From NCBI RefSeq assembly GCF_009792795.1, contig NZ_VKHQ01000004.1, positions 616,659 through 680,658 of the forward strand: DNA of 64,000 bases, in the 5' to 3' direction. Of the stretch, positions 42,862 to 51,952 are shown in pieces. How positions within the stretch are numbered: position 1 is the first letter of the stretch; every line of letters starts with the position of its first letter. Both the position numbers and the translations under genes were made by a program. Source of the DNA: Cognatiluteimonas profundi (GTDB lineage Bacteria; Pseudomonadota; Gammaproteobacteria; Xanthomonadales; Xanthomonadaceae). The notes beneath the pieces are model-generated. The model did not search any database. It saw nothing but the letters and a program-made list of their open reading frames with translations, and was not told where the DNA came from.

Positions 42862-43289
42862 CCTTCTGGTACGACTGGAGCGGCGATGTCATGGCCGATG
42901 CCTGGGATCCCGCCAAGGCACGCCGCCAACTGCGATCGGCGCCCGGCACGCTGGTCGCGGACGCGCTGCTCGACCAGTCGGTCGTTGCCGGCGTCGGCAA
43001 CATCATCAAGAACGAGGTGCTGTTCCGCATCCGCGTGCACCCGGAGAGCAGTGTCGGCGCATTGTCGGCGCGCAAGCCCGGCGAGCTGGTCACGCAGGCG
43101 CGCGAATACAGCTTCGACTTCCTGCGGTGGAAGAAGGCCTGCGTGCTGCAGAAGCACTACCAGGTCCACACGAAGACGATCTGCCCGCGCGACGGCAATT
43201 ACCTCAGTTACCGCAAGCACCTGGGTCGGGCCCGGCGCCGCGCGTTCTTCTGCGAAGACTGCCAGCGCTTGTATGGCGACGAGGCCTGA
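42858..43289 (+). pseudogene. C-terminal fragment of an Fpg/Nei-family DNA glycosylase
   Basis: The frame VSFWYDWSGDVMADAWDPAKARRQL... carries the helix-two-turn-helix domain (DALLDQSVVAGVGNIIKNEVLF, about residues 37-58) and the C-terminal zinc-finger region (TICPRDGN ... FFCEDCQRLY) of a Nei-like glycosylase. The N-terminal catalytic half, with the essential P-E motif and beta sandwich (about 110-120 residues), is missing. The first half of the zinc finger has only one cysteine (CPRD). An ATG at 42891 could still make a 132-residue protein, but without catalytic residues. It begins directly at the ompW terminator, which points to a deletion junction. Confidence 0.72.
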
Positions 43290-43371
43290 TCACACTTGCC
43301 GGATGCGTGCGCGCAAGCCCCACGTGCAGGCCAGGTAGTGACCCAGCAGCAGTCCGCGCATCAGGCGTGCG

Positions 43372-44271
43372 TCACGGATGCTCTGCTTCCACATGCACGC
43401 GTTCGCGGCGCAGCAGGTACAGCCCGCTGGCGACGATGATCGCCGCACCGGTCCAGGTGATGGCGTCGGGCACGACGCCCCACAGCGTCACGTCCAGCAG
43501 CACGCCCCAGACCAGGGCGGTGTATTCCAGCGGTGCCAGCAGCGATGCCTCGCCGATGCGGAAGGCTTCGGTGATGGTGTATTGGCCGGCGGCGCCGGCG
43601 ATGCCGACGCCGGCAACCAGCCATGCGTCCTGCATGCGCAGCTCGACCCAGTGCGGCAGCGCCAGCAGGCCGGCGCCGATCGCCATCATGGCCATCAGCC
43701 AGACCACCATCGCCTGCGTGCTGTCGCTGCGCGCGAGCACGCGCACGGTCATCGCGCTGACGGCGTACATCAGTGCCGACAGCAACACCGAGAGCGCTGC
43801 CAGGCTGAGCATGCCCTTGCCGCTGGGCCTTAGCAGCACCACGACGCCGACCAGTCCGATCGCGATCGCGGTCCAGCGCCGCGGCCCCACGCGCTCGCCC
43901 AGCAGCGGACCCGACAAGGCCGTGATCAGCAGCGGGGCCACGAAGAAGATGGAATAGGCGGTCGTCAACGGCAGCGTGCGCAACGCGGAGACGAAGCTGG
44001 CCATCATGGTGACGCCAAGCACCCCACGCAGCAGGTGCAGCGACCAGCGCACCCGCAGCAACGGCCCGGGTCCGGTCGTGAGCAGCGCCCAGGCCAGCAC
44101 CAGCGGCAGCGACGCCGCTCCGCGCAGCGCGGCCACCTGGAACGGCGGGTAATGCGCCGACAGCTGCTTGAGCCCGGCGTCCATCAGCGAGAAGGTGACG
44201 ACGGCCAGCAGCATCATGGCCATCGCGCGCAGGCGATGCGGCTGGGAGGCGGGGGGATGCAGCGCAGTCAT
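43372..44271 (-). CDS. EamA/DMT-superfamily transporter
   Basis: 299 residues with ten hydrophobic segments in two five-helix repeats, the drug/metabolite transporter layout (FSLMDAGLKQLSAHYPPFQVAALRGAASLPLVL at repeat 1, and SLLAPLEYTALVWGVLLDVTLWG near the end, both EamA hallmarks). Starts at 44307, 44289 and 44271 are possible; the last begins MTALHPPASQPHRLRAM. It is divergent from yajQ with a 92-bp spacer. Substrate unknown. Confidence 0.85.
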   Translation of the reverse strand: MTALHPPASQPHRLRAMAMMLLAVVTFSLMDAGLKQLSAHYPPFQVAALRGAASLPLVLAWALLTTGPGPLLRVRWSLHLLRGVLGVTMMASFVSALRTLPLTTAYSIFFVAPLLITALSGPLLGERVGPRRWTAIAIGLVGVVVLLRPSGKGMLSLAALSVLLSALMYAVSAMTVRVLARSDSTQAMVVWLMAMMAIGAGLLALPHWVELRMQDAWLVAGVGIAGAAGQYTITEAFRIGEASLLAPLEYTALVWGVLLDVTLWGVVPDAITWTGAAIIVASGLYLLRRERVHVEAEHP

Positions 44272-44363
44272 GTGCACAGGATGCGGCATTGCGGTGCCAT
44301 CGCGCACGCCGCCCCGCGACGCGGTGCGTTACCCTGCGCACCCCCGCCATCGGCCGCGCCCGC

Positions 44364-44846
44364 ATGCCCTCTTTCGATGTCATTTCCGAAGTCGACACCC
44401 ACGAGCTGACCAACGCCATCGACCAGGCCAATCGCGAGCTGACCACGCGTTTCGACTTCAAGGGCGTGGATGCGAGCTACGAGCGCGAGGACAACGCGAT
44501 CAAGCAGTCGGCGCCCAGCGAATTCCAGCTGCAACAGATGGCGGACATCCTGCGTGCACGACTGGTGGCGCGGAAGATCGACGTGCGCTGCCTGGAGTTC
44601 GGCGAGGTCGAGACCAACCTGGCCGGCGCGCGGCAGACGATCACCGTCAAGCAGGGCATCGAGCGCGAGCTGGCCAAGAAGATCCAGACGCTGCTGAAGG
44701 ACGCCAAGCTCAAGGTCGACAGCCAGATCAACGGCGACAAGCTGCGCGTCAACGGCAAGAAGCGCGACGACCTGCAGGCGGCGATGGCGTTGCTGCGGGC
44801 GAACGAGTTCGAGCGTCCGCTGCAGTTCGACAACTTCCGTGACTGA
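44364..44846 (+). CDS. YajQ family protein (c-di-GMP effector type)
   Basis: 160 residues, MPSFDVISEVDTHELTNAIDQANRELTTRFDFKG being the diagnostic start, with two ferredoxin-like halves. In Xanthomonas campestris the homologue (XC_3703) binds cyclic di-GMP and, with an LysR-type regulator, controls virulence genes; this is family knowledge, not visible here. The stop overlaps the DUF1415 start by 8 bp, so the two are coupled. Confidence 0.93.
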   Translation: MPSFDVISEVDTHELTNAIDQANRELTTRFDFKGVDASYEREDNAIKQSAPSEFQLQQMADILRARLVARKIDVRCLEFGEVETNLAGARQTITVKQGIERELAKKIQTLLKDAKLKVDSQINGDKLRVNGKKRDDLQAAMALLRANEFERPLQFDNFRD

Positions 44847-45387
44847 GGCCGCGTTGGTGCAGGATCCGGTCGCGGCGACGCGCCTGTGGCTGGAGCGCGC
44901 GGTGATCGGGCTCAACCTGTGTCCGTTCGCCAAGGCGGTGTTGGCGAAACAGCAGCTGCGCTTCGTGCTCAGCGATGCGAGCACCCCGGACGCCCTGCTG
45001 TCGCAGCTGGGCGAGGAGCTGTTGCTGTTGCGCGACACGCCGGCCGACCAGGTCGACACCACGTTGCTGATCCATCCGCACGTGCTCGCGGATTTCCTCG
45101 ACTACAACGATTTCCTCGACAAGGCCGATGCGCTGGTCGACGCGCTTGGGCTGGACGGCGTGCTGCAGGTCGCCAGCTTCCATCCCGACTATCAATTCGC
45201 CGACAGCGCGGCCGACGCGGTGGAGAACTTCACCAACCGCGCGCCCTTCCCGACGCTGCACCTGCTGCGCGAGGACAGCGTGTCGCGCGCGGTGGATGCG
45301 TTCCCGGATCCGGATGCGATCGTCGAGCGCAACATCGAGACCTTGCGCGCCCTGGGCGTCGATGGCTGGCGTTCGCTGCTGGAATGA
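44839..45387 (+). CDS. DUF1415 protein
   Basis: 182 residues. Begins with TRLWLERAVIGLNLCPFAKAV, the recognisable DUF1415 motif with a conserved cysteine, and has many acidic residues; ends with RNIETLRALGVDGWRSLL. No known enzyme activity. It follows yajQ by overlap and is closed by a 24-bp inverted repeat. Confidence 0.9.
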   Translation: MTEAALVQDPVAATRLWLERAVIGLNLCPFAKAVLAKQQLRFVLSDASTPDALLSQLGEELLLLRDTPADQVDTTLLIHPHVLADFLDYNDFLDKADALVDALGLDGVLQVASFHPDYQFADSAADAVENFTNRAPFPTLHLLREDSVSRAVDAFPDPDAIVERNIETLRALGVDGWRSLLE

Positions 45388-45402
45388 GCGGCGGGCTTCT
45401 CT

Positions 45403-45461
45403 TGTGGGAGCGACGTGAGTCGCGATAGCGGCCACCCATCGCGACTCACGTCGCTCCCACA
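45403..45461. repeat. REP-like perfect inverted repeat
   Basis: Two 24-base arms (45403-45426 and 45438-45461; TGTGGGAGCGACGTGAGTCG... and its exact complement) separated by 11 bases. This is the GTGGGAGCGACG family of palindromes common in pseudomonads and xanthomonads. It lies between converging genes and could serve as terminator. Confidence 0.85.
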
Positions 45462-45471
45462 GGAACTGCGA

Positions 45472-46173
45472 TCAGCCGACAAACAAACGCCGCAGCTCCT
45501 CTTCGTCCAGCACGCGCCATTGCCCCGCTGCGAGATCACCCAGTTCCAACCCGCCGACGCGACTGCGATGCAGCGCCGTGACGTGGTTGCCGACGGCGGC
45601 GAACATGCGCCGGACTTGGTGGTAGCGGCCTTCGGTCAGCGTCAGCCGCGCATGCCGCGGGTCGATCACCTCCAGCACCGCTGGCGCCAGCGGCGTGGTG
45701 TCGGATTCCAGCAGCAGGGTGCCGCTGGCGAACAGCGCCGCCTCGTCGCCACGCAGGTCCTGCGCCAGCGTGGCGTCGTAGACCTTGGCCAGTCTGGATT
45801 TCGGCGCGACGATCCGGTGCAGCAGCGCGCCGTCGTCGGTGAGCAGCAGCAGGCCGCTGGTCTCGCGATCCAGCCGGCCGACGCTCGACAGCAGCGGCGA
45901 ACGCAGGCGGAAACGCGGCGGCAGCAGGTCGTTGACGATGCGGCCGGGATCCCTGGTCGAGCAGGTCACGCCCACCGGCTTGTGCAGCATCAGCGTCAGT
46001 CCGGGCGGCGGATCCAGCGGCTCGCCGTCGATGCGGATGTCCGCATGCGCCACCTGGTCGTCGGCGTACAGCACCTCGCCGTTCGCGTCGGTGATCGCGC
46101 CGCTGCGGAACAGTTGCGTCACCTGCTTGCGGCTGCCGTAGCCCAGGTTGGCGATCAGCTTCACCAGTTTCAT
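45472..46173 (-). CDS. rsuA: 16S rRNA pseudouridine synthase (RsuA family)
   Basis: 233 residues. N-terminal S4 RNA-binding domain (KLIANLGYGSRKQVTQLFRSG, 1-60), then the synthase domain with the catalytic aspartate in GRLDRETSGLLLLTDDG and the end motif EGRYHQVRRMFAAVGNHV. RsuA makes pseudouridine-516 in 16S rRNA; the family also contains RluB/E/F members, so the target position is by likeness only. The ATG overlaps the rsmC stop by four bases. Confidence 0.88.
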   Translation of the reverse strand: MKLVKLIANLGYGSRKQVTQLFRSGAITDANGEVLYADDQVAHADIRIDGEPLDPPPGLTLMLHKPVGVTCSTRDPGRIVNDLLPPRFRLRSPLLSSVGRLDRETSGLLLLTDDGALLHRIVAPKSRLAKVYDATLAQDLRGDEAALFASGTLLLESDTTPLAPAVLEVIDPRHARLTLTEGRYHQVRRMFAAVGNHVTALHRSRVGGLELGDLAAGQWRVLDEEELRRLFVG

Positions 46174-47258
46174 CGGCGGCTGTGCCGTCTGCGCGGCGCC
46201 GGCGTCGGCGCCTGGATCGGCACGTTGCTGGCCAGGATGACCTTGAAGCCCTGTTGCTGCGCCAGGATGCGGACGTCGCCGAACTGCGTGGCGAGTTCCG
46301 ACTCGTAAGGAAGATGGCGATTGGCGACCAGCAGCAGCCGGCCGCCCGGTCGCAGCGCCTGCGCGGCGGCGGCAATGAAGGCGCGGCCCAGGTCCGGGCG
46401 ATCGGCCTGCCCCAGCCCGTGGAACGGCGGGTTGGTGACGATGAAGTCGACCGGTTGCAGCAGGCCGGTGGTGACGTCGTGCCAATGGAAGGCGATCGCG
46501 GCGCGTTGCGCGAAGGGGGCGAGGTTGATGCGCGCCAGCTCCAGCGCGCGGGCCTCGGCCTCGTACAGATCCAGTGCGGTCACGCCGGGACAACGCGCGA
46601 GGATCTCGGTGGCCAGGTAGCCATGACCCGCGCCGAGATCGGCGCCGTGCCCGGCCAGGTCGGACGGCAGGTGCGCGGCCAGCAGGGCCGAGGCCGGGTC
46701 GATGCGGTTCCAGGCGAAGACGCCCGGCCGGCTGAAGCGGCCGTCGCCGATGGGCCGCGGTGCGTCGGCGGCGATCCAGTCGGCAGCCAGCGCGGCGTCG
46801 TGGTCGCCGTGCATCGGCGCCGTCCAGAACACCCGGCAGTGCGCCCGCGACAGCGTCTGCAGCGGCCCGGCCAGCCGCGCCAGATCGGCTTCGCCGGACC
46901 TGGCGCCCTCGGCATTGGGCATCGCGGCGACCACGATCCCGCCCGGCGCCACATGCGCGATGGCGCGCGCCAACAGCGCGCGCGCCTCGTCGCGCTGGCG
47001 CGGCGGCAGCACCAGCACCAGGGGAAAGCGCGTGCCCGGATCGGCTTCGACGACGACGTCCAGGCCGGAACGCTGCAGCGCGTCGGCCTCCGGCTTGAAC
47101 CCCTGCTCGCACACCAGCCCGGGCCGCGGCGCATCGAACAGCGCCGCCCCGCACCGGGCGCGCAGGAACAAGGCGCCGCCAGCCGCCGGCCACGTCAATG
47201 CGCCCTGGGCGAAGGGCAGCAGCAGGGTGTCGAGCGCGGGATCGCCGGCAGCGGGCAT
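46170..47258 (-). CDS. 16S rRNA (guanine-1207-N2)-methyltransferase RsmC-like
   Basis: 362 residues, two methyltransferase-like domains as in RsmC/RlmG: an N-terminal degenerate half and a C-terminal active half with SAM motif ADLGAGHGYLATEIL and the NPPFHG motif typical of N6/N2 methyltransferases (VDFIVTNPPFHGLGQADRPD). The frame to 47513 is open but not needed. It overlaps rsuA, so both act on 16S rRNA from a single transcript, assuming the assignment is right. Confidence 0.86.
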   Translation of the reverse strand: MPAAGDPALDTLLLPFAQGALTWPAAGGALFLRARCGAALFDAPRPGLVCEQGFKPEADALQRSGLDVVVEADPGTRFPLVLVLPPRQRDEARALLARAIAHVAPGGIVVAAMPNAEGARSGEADLARLAGPLQTLSRAHCRVFWTAPMHGDHDAALAADWIAADAPRPIGDGRFSRPGVFAWNRIDPASALLAAHLPSDLAGHGADLGAGHGYLATEILARCPGVTALDLYEAEARALELARINLAPFAQRAAIAFHWHDVTTGLLQPVDFIVTNPPFHGLGQADRPDLGRAFIAAAAQALRPGGRLLLVANRHLPYESELATQFGDVRILAQQQGFKVILASNVPIQAPTPAPRRRHSRR

Positions 47259-47390
47259 GGTTGGGCCTGGAGGAATGATGGTCTGGAGCAGGCGGATGTT
47301 ACCGACTGCGCCGCGGCCTCCGGCGCGACTTGACCGGATGGCAACATCGCAGCGGCCATGATCGCCTGCACTGAAGTCGTGGAGTCGAAC

Positions 47391-47651
47391 ATGCGGGCAC
47401 TCTTCGTGGGTGGCACGGTGGACAACAGCGAGCTGGACATGGACGGCCAGCAACCGCCGGCGCACTACCCGCCGGATGGCGGAACCGGGCGTTCGCGCTA
47501 TCGGCTGCACCACATCGGCCGCAACGATGGCGGGATCGCCTACGTGGTGTATGCCGCGCCTGGCCTGGCCGACGCCGAGGTTGCACGCATCGCCGGCGAA
47601 CGCGACTACGCGCGCCGGTTCGAGGCGACACCGACGCCAGCACCGGCCTGA
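47391..47651 (+). CDS. Conserved small protein, function unknown
   Basis: 86 residues (MRALFVGGTVDNSELDMDG... YRLHHIGRNDGGIAYVVYAAPGLADAEVARIAGERDYARRF). No recognised domain; globular and soluble in look. The ATG at 47391 has GGAG seven bases upstream; a start at 47358 is less supported. It converges with the DUF3247 gene only 4 bp away. Confidence 0.72.
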   Translation: MRALFVGGTVDNSELDMDGQQPPAHYPPDGGTGRSRYRLHHIGRNDGGIAYVVYAAPGLADAEVARIAGERDYARRFEATPTPAPA

Positions 47652-47655
47652 GTCG

Positions 47656-48018
47656 TCACTCCACCACCGGCGCGTTGGGATCCGCCGGTCCGCTGCGCAG
47701 CGATGGCTCCGGCGGCGAGGGATTCGGCAGCCGCGTCACCGCGTCGATCTCATCCAGCCAGATGTTGAACAGGGTCGCGGGGTGCGGACGGCCATCATCG
47801 AGGAAGGCTTCCAGCCGCAAGGTCGCATTCATGCCCTCGCGTCCGTCCGGGTCGAAGAACACCAGCATGCTTGGCGTCAGTTCGACGATGCCTTCCACCG
47901 TGCTGCCATCGGCGAGGACGACGCGGACACGCTCGTTCTCGAGCAACTGGTTGGCGATCGCCTGCAGCCGGGCGATGTCGCCGGCCTGCTGGTAGACGCG
48001 CGGGGCAATGCGGCCCAT
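47656..48018 (-). CDS. DUF3247 protein
   Basis: 120 residues: RIAPRVYQQAGDIARLQAIANQLLENERVRVVLADGSTVEGIVELTPSMLVFFDPDG, the small beta-barrel core typical of DUF3247, a lineage-restricted family without known role; the C-terminal proline-rich tail is extra. Only 3 bp separate it from the upstream dehydrogenase gene stop, so it belongs to that unit. Confidence 0.86.
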   Translation of the reverse strand: MGRIAPRVYQQAGDIARLQAIANQLLENERVRVVLADGSTVEGIVELTPSMLVFFDPDGREGMNATLRLEAFLDDGRPHPATLFNIWLDEIDAVTRLPNPSPPEPSLRSGPADPNAPVVE

Positions 48019-48021
48019 GGC

Positions 48022-49431
48022 TCAATCTCCGGTGGATGCAGGGCGGTTGCCGGCTGCCGATGCGGGCGTCACCCGCCAGATCCGGCCGCCGACATCGTCG
48101 GCCACCAGCAGCGCGCCATCGGCGGCCACGGCCAGGCCCACCGGGCGACCCTGCGCGTGGCCGCGGGCGTCGAGGAAACCGGTGAGGACGTCCTCGGCTT
48201 CGCCGCTCGGGTGGCCGTCGACGAAGGGCACGAAGATCACCTTGTAGCCACTCTGCGGGCGCCGGTTCCACGATCCGTGCTGTCCGATGAAGGCGCCGTT
48301 GCGGTAGTGCGCGGGGAGCAGGCCGGCGTCGTAGAACGCCAGTCCCAGCGACGCGGTGTGCGGGCCGAGGGCGTAGTCGGGAACCAGTGCCGTGGCGACG
48401 CGGTCCGGGCGTTGCGGCTGCGGTCGGGTGTCGACGTGCTGGCCGTAATAACTCCATGGCCAGCCGTAGAAGCCGCCATCGCGTACCGCCGTCATGTAGT
48501 CGGGCACCAGGTCGCTGCCGAGCTCGTCGCGTTCGTTCACCGCCACCCACAGCGCGCCGCTGTGTGGTTGCCAGTCCATCCCGACCGGATTGCGCAGGCC
48601 CGACGCGTAGACACGGCTCGCTCCGGTGGCCACGTCGATCTCCTCGATCAGCGCGCGCCCGGCCTCAGCGGCCAGGCCGTTGTCGCCGGCATTGCTGTTG
48701 GAGCCGATGCCGACGTACAGGTGGCGGCCGTCGCGGCTGGCGACCAGGCTCTTGGTCCAGTGATGGTTGATCGCCCCGGCGGGCAGCGTCGCGATCACGC
48801 GCGGCGCGGCGTCGATGTGCGTCTCGCCCTCGCGGTAGGGATAGGCGACCACGGCATCGGTGTTGGCGACGTAGAGCGTCCCGCCGACCAGCGCCATGCC
48901 GAAGGGTGAATTCAGTCCACGCAGCAGCACGCTATCGACGTCCGCAACCCCATCGCCGTCGCGATCGCGCAGCAGGCGGATGCGGTTGGCGCTGGGTGCG
49001 CCCGACCCTGCCCGGCGCATCACCCATTTCATCACCAGGCCCCTGAGTCCCTTGCCGTCGGCGGGCTTTGGCGGCGCATCGGTTTCGGCAACCAGCACCC
49101 GGCCGTCAGGCAGCGCCAGCAGCCAGCGCGGATGCGCCAGTCCACTGGCGAAGGCGTTGACCGCCAGGCCCGATGCGGCCGTGGGCATGGCCCCCGCCGG
49201 CCAGCCCTGCGCAGGCGCGATCGCCACCGTCGGAACCAGGCGGGTGACCGGCGGCGGCAGGACCGGATCGGGGCCCATGCCCTGGCGCACCAGCAGCCGC
49301 GCGTGATCGCCACAGCCGGCTACTGCAAGCAGGAGCACGACCGCGAGCGCTGCCGTTGGGCGCGACCGGGTGGGCGTCGCTGGGGCGTCGGCAACGCGAG
49401 CCGCGGGGACTCGCGTCACCGGCAGGCTCAC
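48022..49431 (-). CDS. PQQ-dependent sugar dehydrogenase-like lipoprotein (sorbosone dehydrogenase family)
   Basis: 469 residues from a GTG at 49431 which overlaps the preceding stop (GTGA). Signal with lipobox ([15 protein letters not shown]). Then a six-bladed beta-propeller: [87 protein letters not shown] and [18 protein letters not shown], typical of L-sorbosone dehydrogenases that use PQQ. Periplasmic oxidation of an aldose or sorbosone is likely; PQQ synthesis genes are not here. A second GTG at 49419 is an alternative start. Confidence 0.87.
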   Translation of the reverse strand: MSLPVTRVPAARVADAPATPTRSRPTAALAVVLLLAVAGCGDHARLLVRQGMGPDPVLPPPVTRLVPTVAIAPAQGWPAGAMPTAASGLAVNAFASGLAHPRWLLALPDGRVLVAETDAPPKPADGKGLRGLVMKWVMRRAGSGAPSANRIRLLRDRDGDGVADVDSVLLRGLNSPFGMALVGGTLYVANTDAVVAYPYREGETHIDAAPRVIATLPAGAINHHWTKSLVASRDGRHLYVGIGSNSNAGDNGLAAEAGRALIEEIDVATGASRVYASGLRNPVGMDWQPHSGALWVAVNERDELGSDLVPDYMTAVRDGGFYGWPWSYYGQHVDTRPQPQRPDRVATALVPDYALGPHTASLGLAFYDAGLLPAHYRNGAFIGQHGSWNRRPQSGYKVIFVPFVDGHPSGEAEDVLTGFLDARGHAQGRPVGLAVAADGALLVADDVGGRIWRVTPASAAGNRPASTGD

Positions 49432-49814
49432 CGTGCGGGTGACGGGTTGCCGCGCGCCGCGTTGAACTCCGTCTCCGACAGCTTGCCGTCGCCGTTGGTG
49501 TCGGCGCTGGAGAAGTTGCTGCTGATCGAGTCGCTGCTCGACAGTTCGTCGCGCGTGATGCTGCCGTCCTGGTTCTTGTCCAGCTGCGAGAACGACGCGC
49601 TGCTCGAATCCATGCTGCCCATCGTGCCGGTGCTGGTGGTGCTGGAGCCGGATGTGGTCGCGCCCATGCCGGTGGATGTCGTGCCGGTGTCGGCAGGCAT
49701 CGTCGAGGACATCGACGGCGAAGTGGCCGCGGTCCCCTTGTCGGTGGCGCAAGCCGCGAGCATGGCGATACCCGGTGCCAGCAAGGCAAGCAGGACGGTG
49801 GTCTTCTTGGTCAT
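49428..49814 (-). CDS. EF-hand lipoprotein
   Basis: 128 residues. Lipoprotein leader [22 protein letters not shown], then a Ser/Thr/Gly/Met-rich linker and two EF-hand loops ([24 protein letters not shown]). Calcium binding is likely. It is translated together with the dehydrogenase-like gene through the GTGA junction; the latter family needs calcium for PQQ binding, which may explain the pairing (inference). Confidence 0.82.
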   Translation of the reverse strand: MTKKTTVLLALLAPGIAMLAACATDKGTAATSPSMSSTMPADTGTTSTGMGATTSGSSTTSTGTMGSMDSSSASFSQLDKNQDGSITRDELSSSDSISSNFSSADTNGDGKLSETEFNAARGNPSPAR

Positions 49815-50053
49815 TGGAGTCTCCTTGTTGCGGCGGGCGCCGTGCCCGCGTGGTGGAGCGCGTCCCGCGGGAACGTGCGCCGGGGATCCCCCTGCAATGG
49901 CGAGGGTCACAGCGCAACCGTAAAGGCGTGGTGACGTGCGCGACGCACTGTCGAGCTTGTGGAGCGCATTCGTCGGCTTCAGGTTGGCATCCCTGTCGCA
50001 GGCCTGAATGTCATCGCCGGGTCGCGTGCGACCGCTTGATCGGGGGGCGCTGG

Positions 50054-51253
50054 CTACAGGCCGAGTGCGCCGGCTTCGCCAGCGCGCGCGGCCTCGCCGG
50101 ACAGCACCGCACTCGCGGGTTGCGCCTGTCCGATCAGGTAGCCCTGCGCGTAACGCACGCCGAGTTCGCGCAGGTGCTGCAGTTGCCGCGGTGTTTCCAC
50201 GCCCTCGGTGATCACCTCGGCGCCAAGCCCGTGGGCCATGGCGATGATGGCTTCCACCAGCGCCATCGCACGCGGGCTGTCGAACATGTGGCGGGCGAAT
50301 GCCTGGTCGACCTTGACGAATTCGAAGTCGAGCTTGTACAGGTGGGTGAGGTTGGAATAACCGGTGCCGAAGTCGTCCAGCGCGAACGGCACGCCGTGCT
50401 CGCGACAATGCAGCATCACCGCGTGCACGGGCGCGTAGTCGAGCATCCGGCTTTCGGTGACCTCCAGCTTGAGTGCGCCCGGCGGCAGCTGCGCGCGCTC
50501 CACCCGCGACACGATCTGCCGCGCCATCCCCGGCTCGACCAGCTGCTTGGCCGACAGGTTGACGGCAATGCTCGGCAACGGATCGACGCCGGCATCGCGC
50601 AGGCCGGTGAGCACCTCGAGCACGCGATCGAGCACGTATTCGCCGACCGGCACGATCAGCGACGTCTCCTCGGCCAGCTTGATGAATTCCGCCGGCGATA
50701 CCGTGCCGCGGTCGGGCAGTTCCCAGCGCACCAGCGCTTCGTAGCTGGTGACGCGCCCGGCGGGAATGTCATACAGCGGCTGGTAGCGCACCTCCAGCGT
50801 GCCGGTGTCCAGTGCATCGCCCAGTTGCGCCTCGAGCCGGATCTTCTGGATGCCGCCGCGCTCGGTCGCATCGCTGACCGACACGTCCTCCGCCGGCAGC
50901 GCCGTGTCGGCGGGAAGGCTGGCGATGATGCTGCGGGTGCGGCGCAACAGGCTGGCGACCAGCGTGCGCACGATCGGATCGCCGCTCTCCAGGCGATCGA
51001 GGAACTGGTCGTGTTCGATCGCCAGCAGCACCGCATCGCCGCGCGCGATCGCGGTCGCGCTGCGCGCCGCGCCATCGAGCATTCCCAGCTCGCCGATCAG
51101 CTCGCCCGGGCCGAGCAGGCCGTGGCTGATTTCGCGCCGGCCCTGCACCGAAACGAGTTCGACGCTGCCGCGTTCGACCAGCCATGCGCAGTCCGACGGC
51201 TCGCCCTGCCGATACAGCACTTCGCCTGCAAACAGTTCGCGCCGGATCGCCAT
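50054..51253 (-). CDS. Cyclic-nucleotide-binding and EAL-domain c-di-GMP phosphodiesterase
   Basis: 399 residues. N-terminal CRP-type cNMP fold (about 1-110; GELIGELGMLDGAARSATA is the phosphate-binding cassette region) and a C-terminal EAL domain (about 136-395). The metal and substrate residues are in place: E172 of EALVRW, N232, E264, D293-D294 (DDFGTGYS), K314, E350 and E353 (EGVET), Q370. It is predicted to hydrolyse c-di-GMP under control of a nucleotide or fold-bound ligand. Start at 51253 (MAIRRELFAG) chosen; a longer frame to 51316 exists. Confidence 0.88.
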   Translation of the reverse strand: MAIRRELFAGEVLYRQGEPSDCAWLVERGSVELVSVQGRREISHGLLGPGELIGELGMLDGAARSATAIARGDAVLLAIEHDQFLDRLESGDPIVRTLVASLLRRTRSIIASLPADTALPAEDVSVSDATERGGIQKIRLEAQLGDALDTGTLEVRYQPLYDIPAGRVTSYEALVRWELPDRGTVSPAEFIKLAEETSLIVPVGEYVLDRVLEVLTGLRDAGVDPLPSIAVNLSAKQLVEPGMARQIVSRVERAQLPPGALKLEVTESRMLDYAPVHAVMLHCREHGVPFALDDFGTGYSNLTHLYKLDFEFVKVDQAFARHMFDSPRAMALVEAIIAMAHGLGAEVITEGVETPRQLQHLRELGVRYAQGYLIGQAQPASAVLSGEAARAGEAGALGL

Positions 51254-51370
51254 TGCTTCCCCAGGTCCTGACGTTGCTCGGGCGCGGCGCTTGCTGGCCG
51301 CCGCCGCTGACCGCAAGGGTAGTGCAATCCATGCGTCGATGACCTGCCGTTGGTGCCGGCAGCCACGCGG

Positions 51371-51952
51371 TCACGACGGGCGGTCGCGCCGGTAGGTGCC
51401 GATCAGCAGGCCGCTGGCGAGCGCATGCCCGCGCAGCAGGTCCAGCAGCTTGCCGCGACCGGGTGCCTCCCCCCGGCTGGGTGCGCAATCCAGCGCGAAG
51501 ACCTGGAAGGCATAGCGGTGCCAGCCATGTCCGGGCGGCGGATCGGGCGGCAGGTAGGCATGCTGCAGGTAGGAGTTGCGCCCCAGGTCGGGGCTGCCGG
51601 TCACGGCCATGGCGTTCAGGACTCCTTCGCCCAGCACGCCATCCTCGCCGGGCAGGTTCCAGACGATGCCGTGCACCAGCGGCCGCGGCGTCGGGCTGTC
51701 CGCATCCTCGATCAACACGGCCATGCTGCGGGTGGCGTCGGGCACCCCATGCCACTGGATCGGCGGTGACAGGCCCTCGCCGTCGGCGGTGTAGCGCAAC
51801 GGCAGCGCCGCGCCATCGGCGAATGCGCGACTGCGCACCGCCAACGCCTGCGCGCCGGCGATCGACGCATCGTTGACCAGGAGCTTGTCCAGTCCGGGAC
51901 GCAGGCCGCGCAGGGCGTGGCCGACGCGTGCGGGAAGACGCTCGAGCATCAT
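51371..51952 (-). CDS. YbhB/YbcL-family PEBP (phosphatidylethanolamine-binding-like) protein
   Basis: 193 residues. PEBP fold: ALPLRYTADGEGLSPPIQWHGVPDATRSMAVLIEDADSP and HGIVWNLP, then HRYAFQVFALD. The conserved ligand-site residues (DADSP, H in VHGIVWNLP) are present. Cytoplasmic by look. The N-terminal 30 residues are an addition before the fold. Two ATGs (51952, 51949) lie next to each other. Role unknown in bacteria. Confidence 0.85.
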   Translation of the reverse strand: MMLERLPARVGHALRGLRPGLDKLLVNDASIAGAQALAVRSRAFADGAALPLRYTADGEGLSPPIQWHGVPDATRSMAVLIEDADSPTPRPLVHGIVWNLPGEDGVLGEGVLNAMAVTGSPDLGRNSYLQHAYLPPDPPPGHGWHRYAFQVFALDCAPSRGEAPGRGKLLDLLRGHALASGLLIGTYRRDRPS

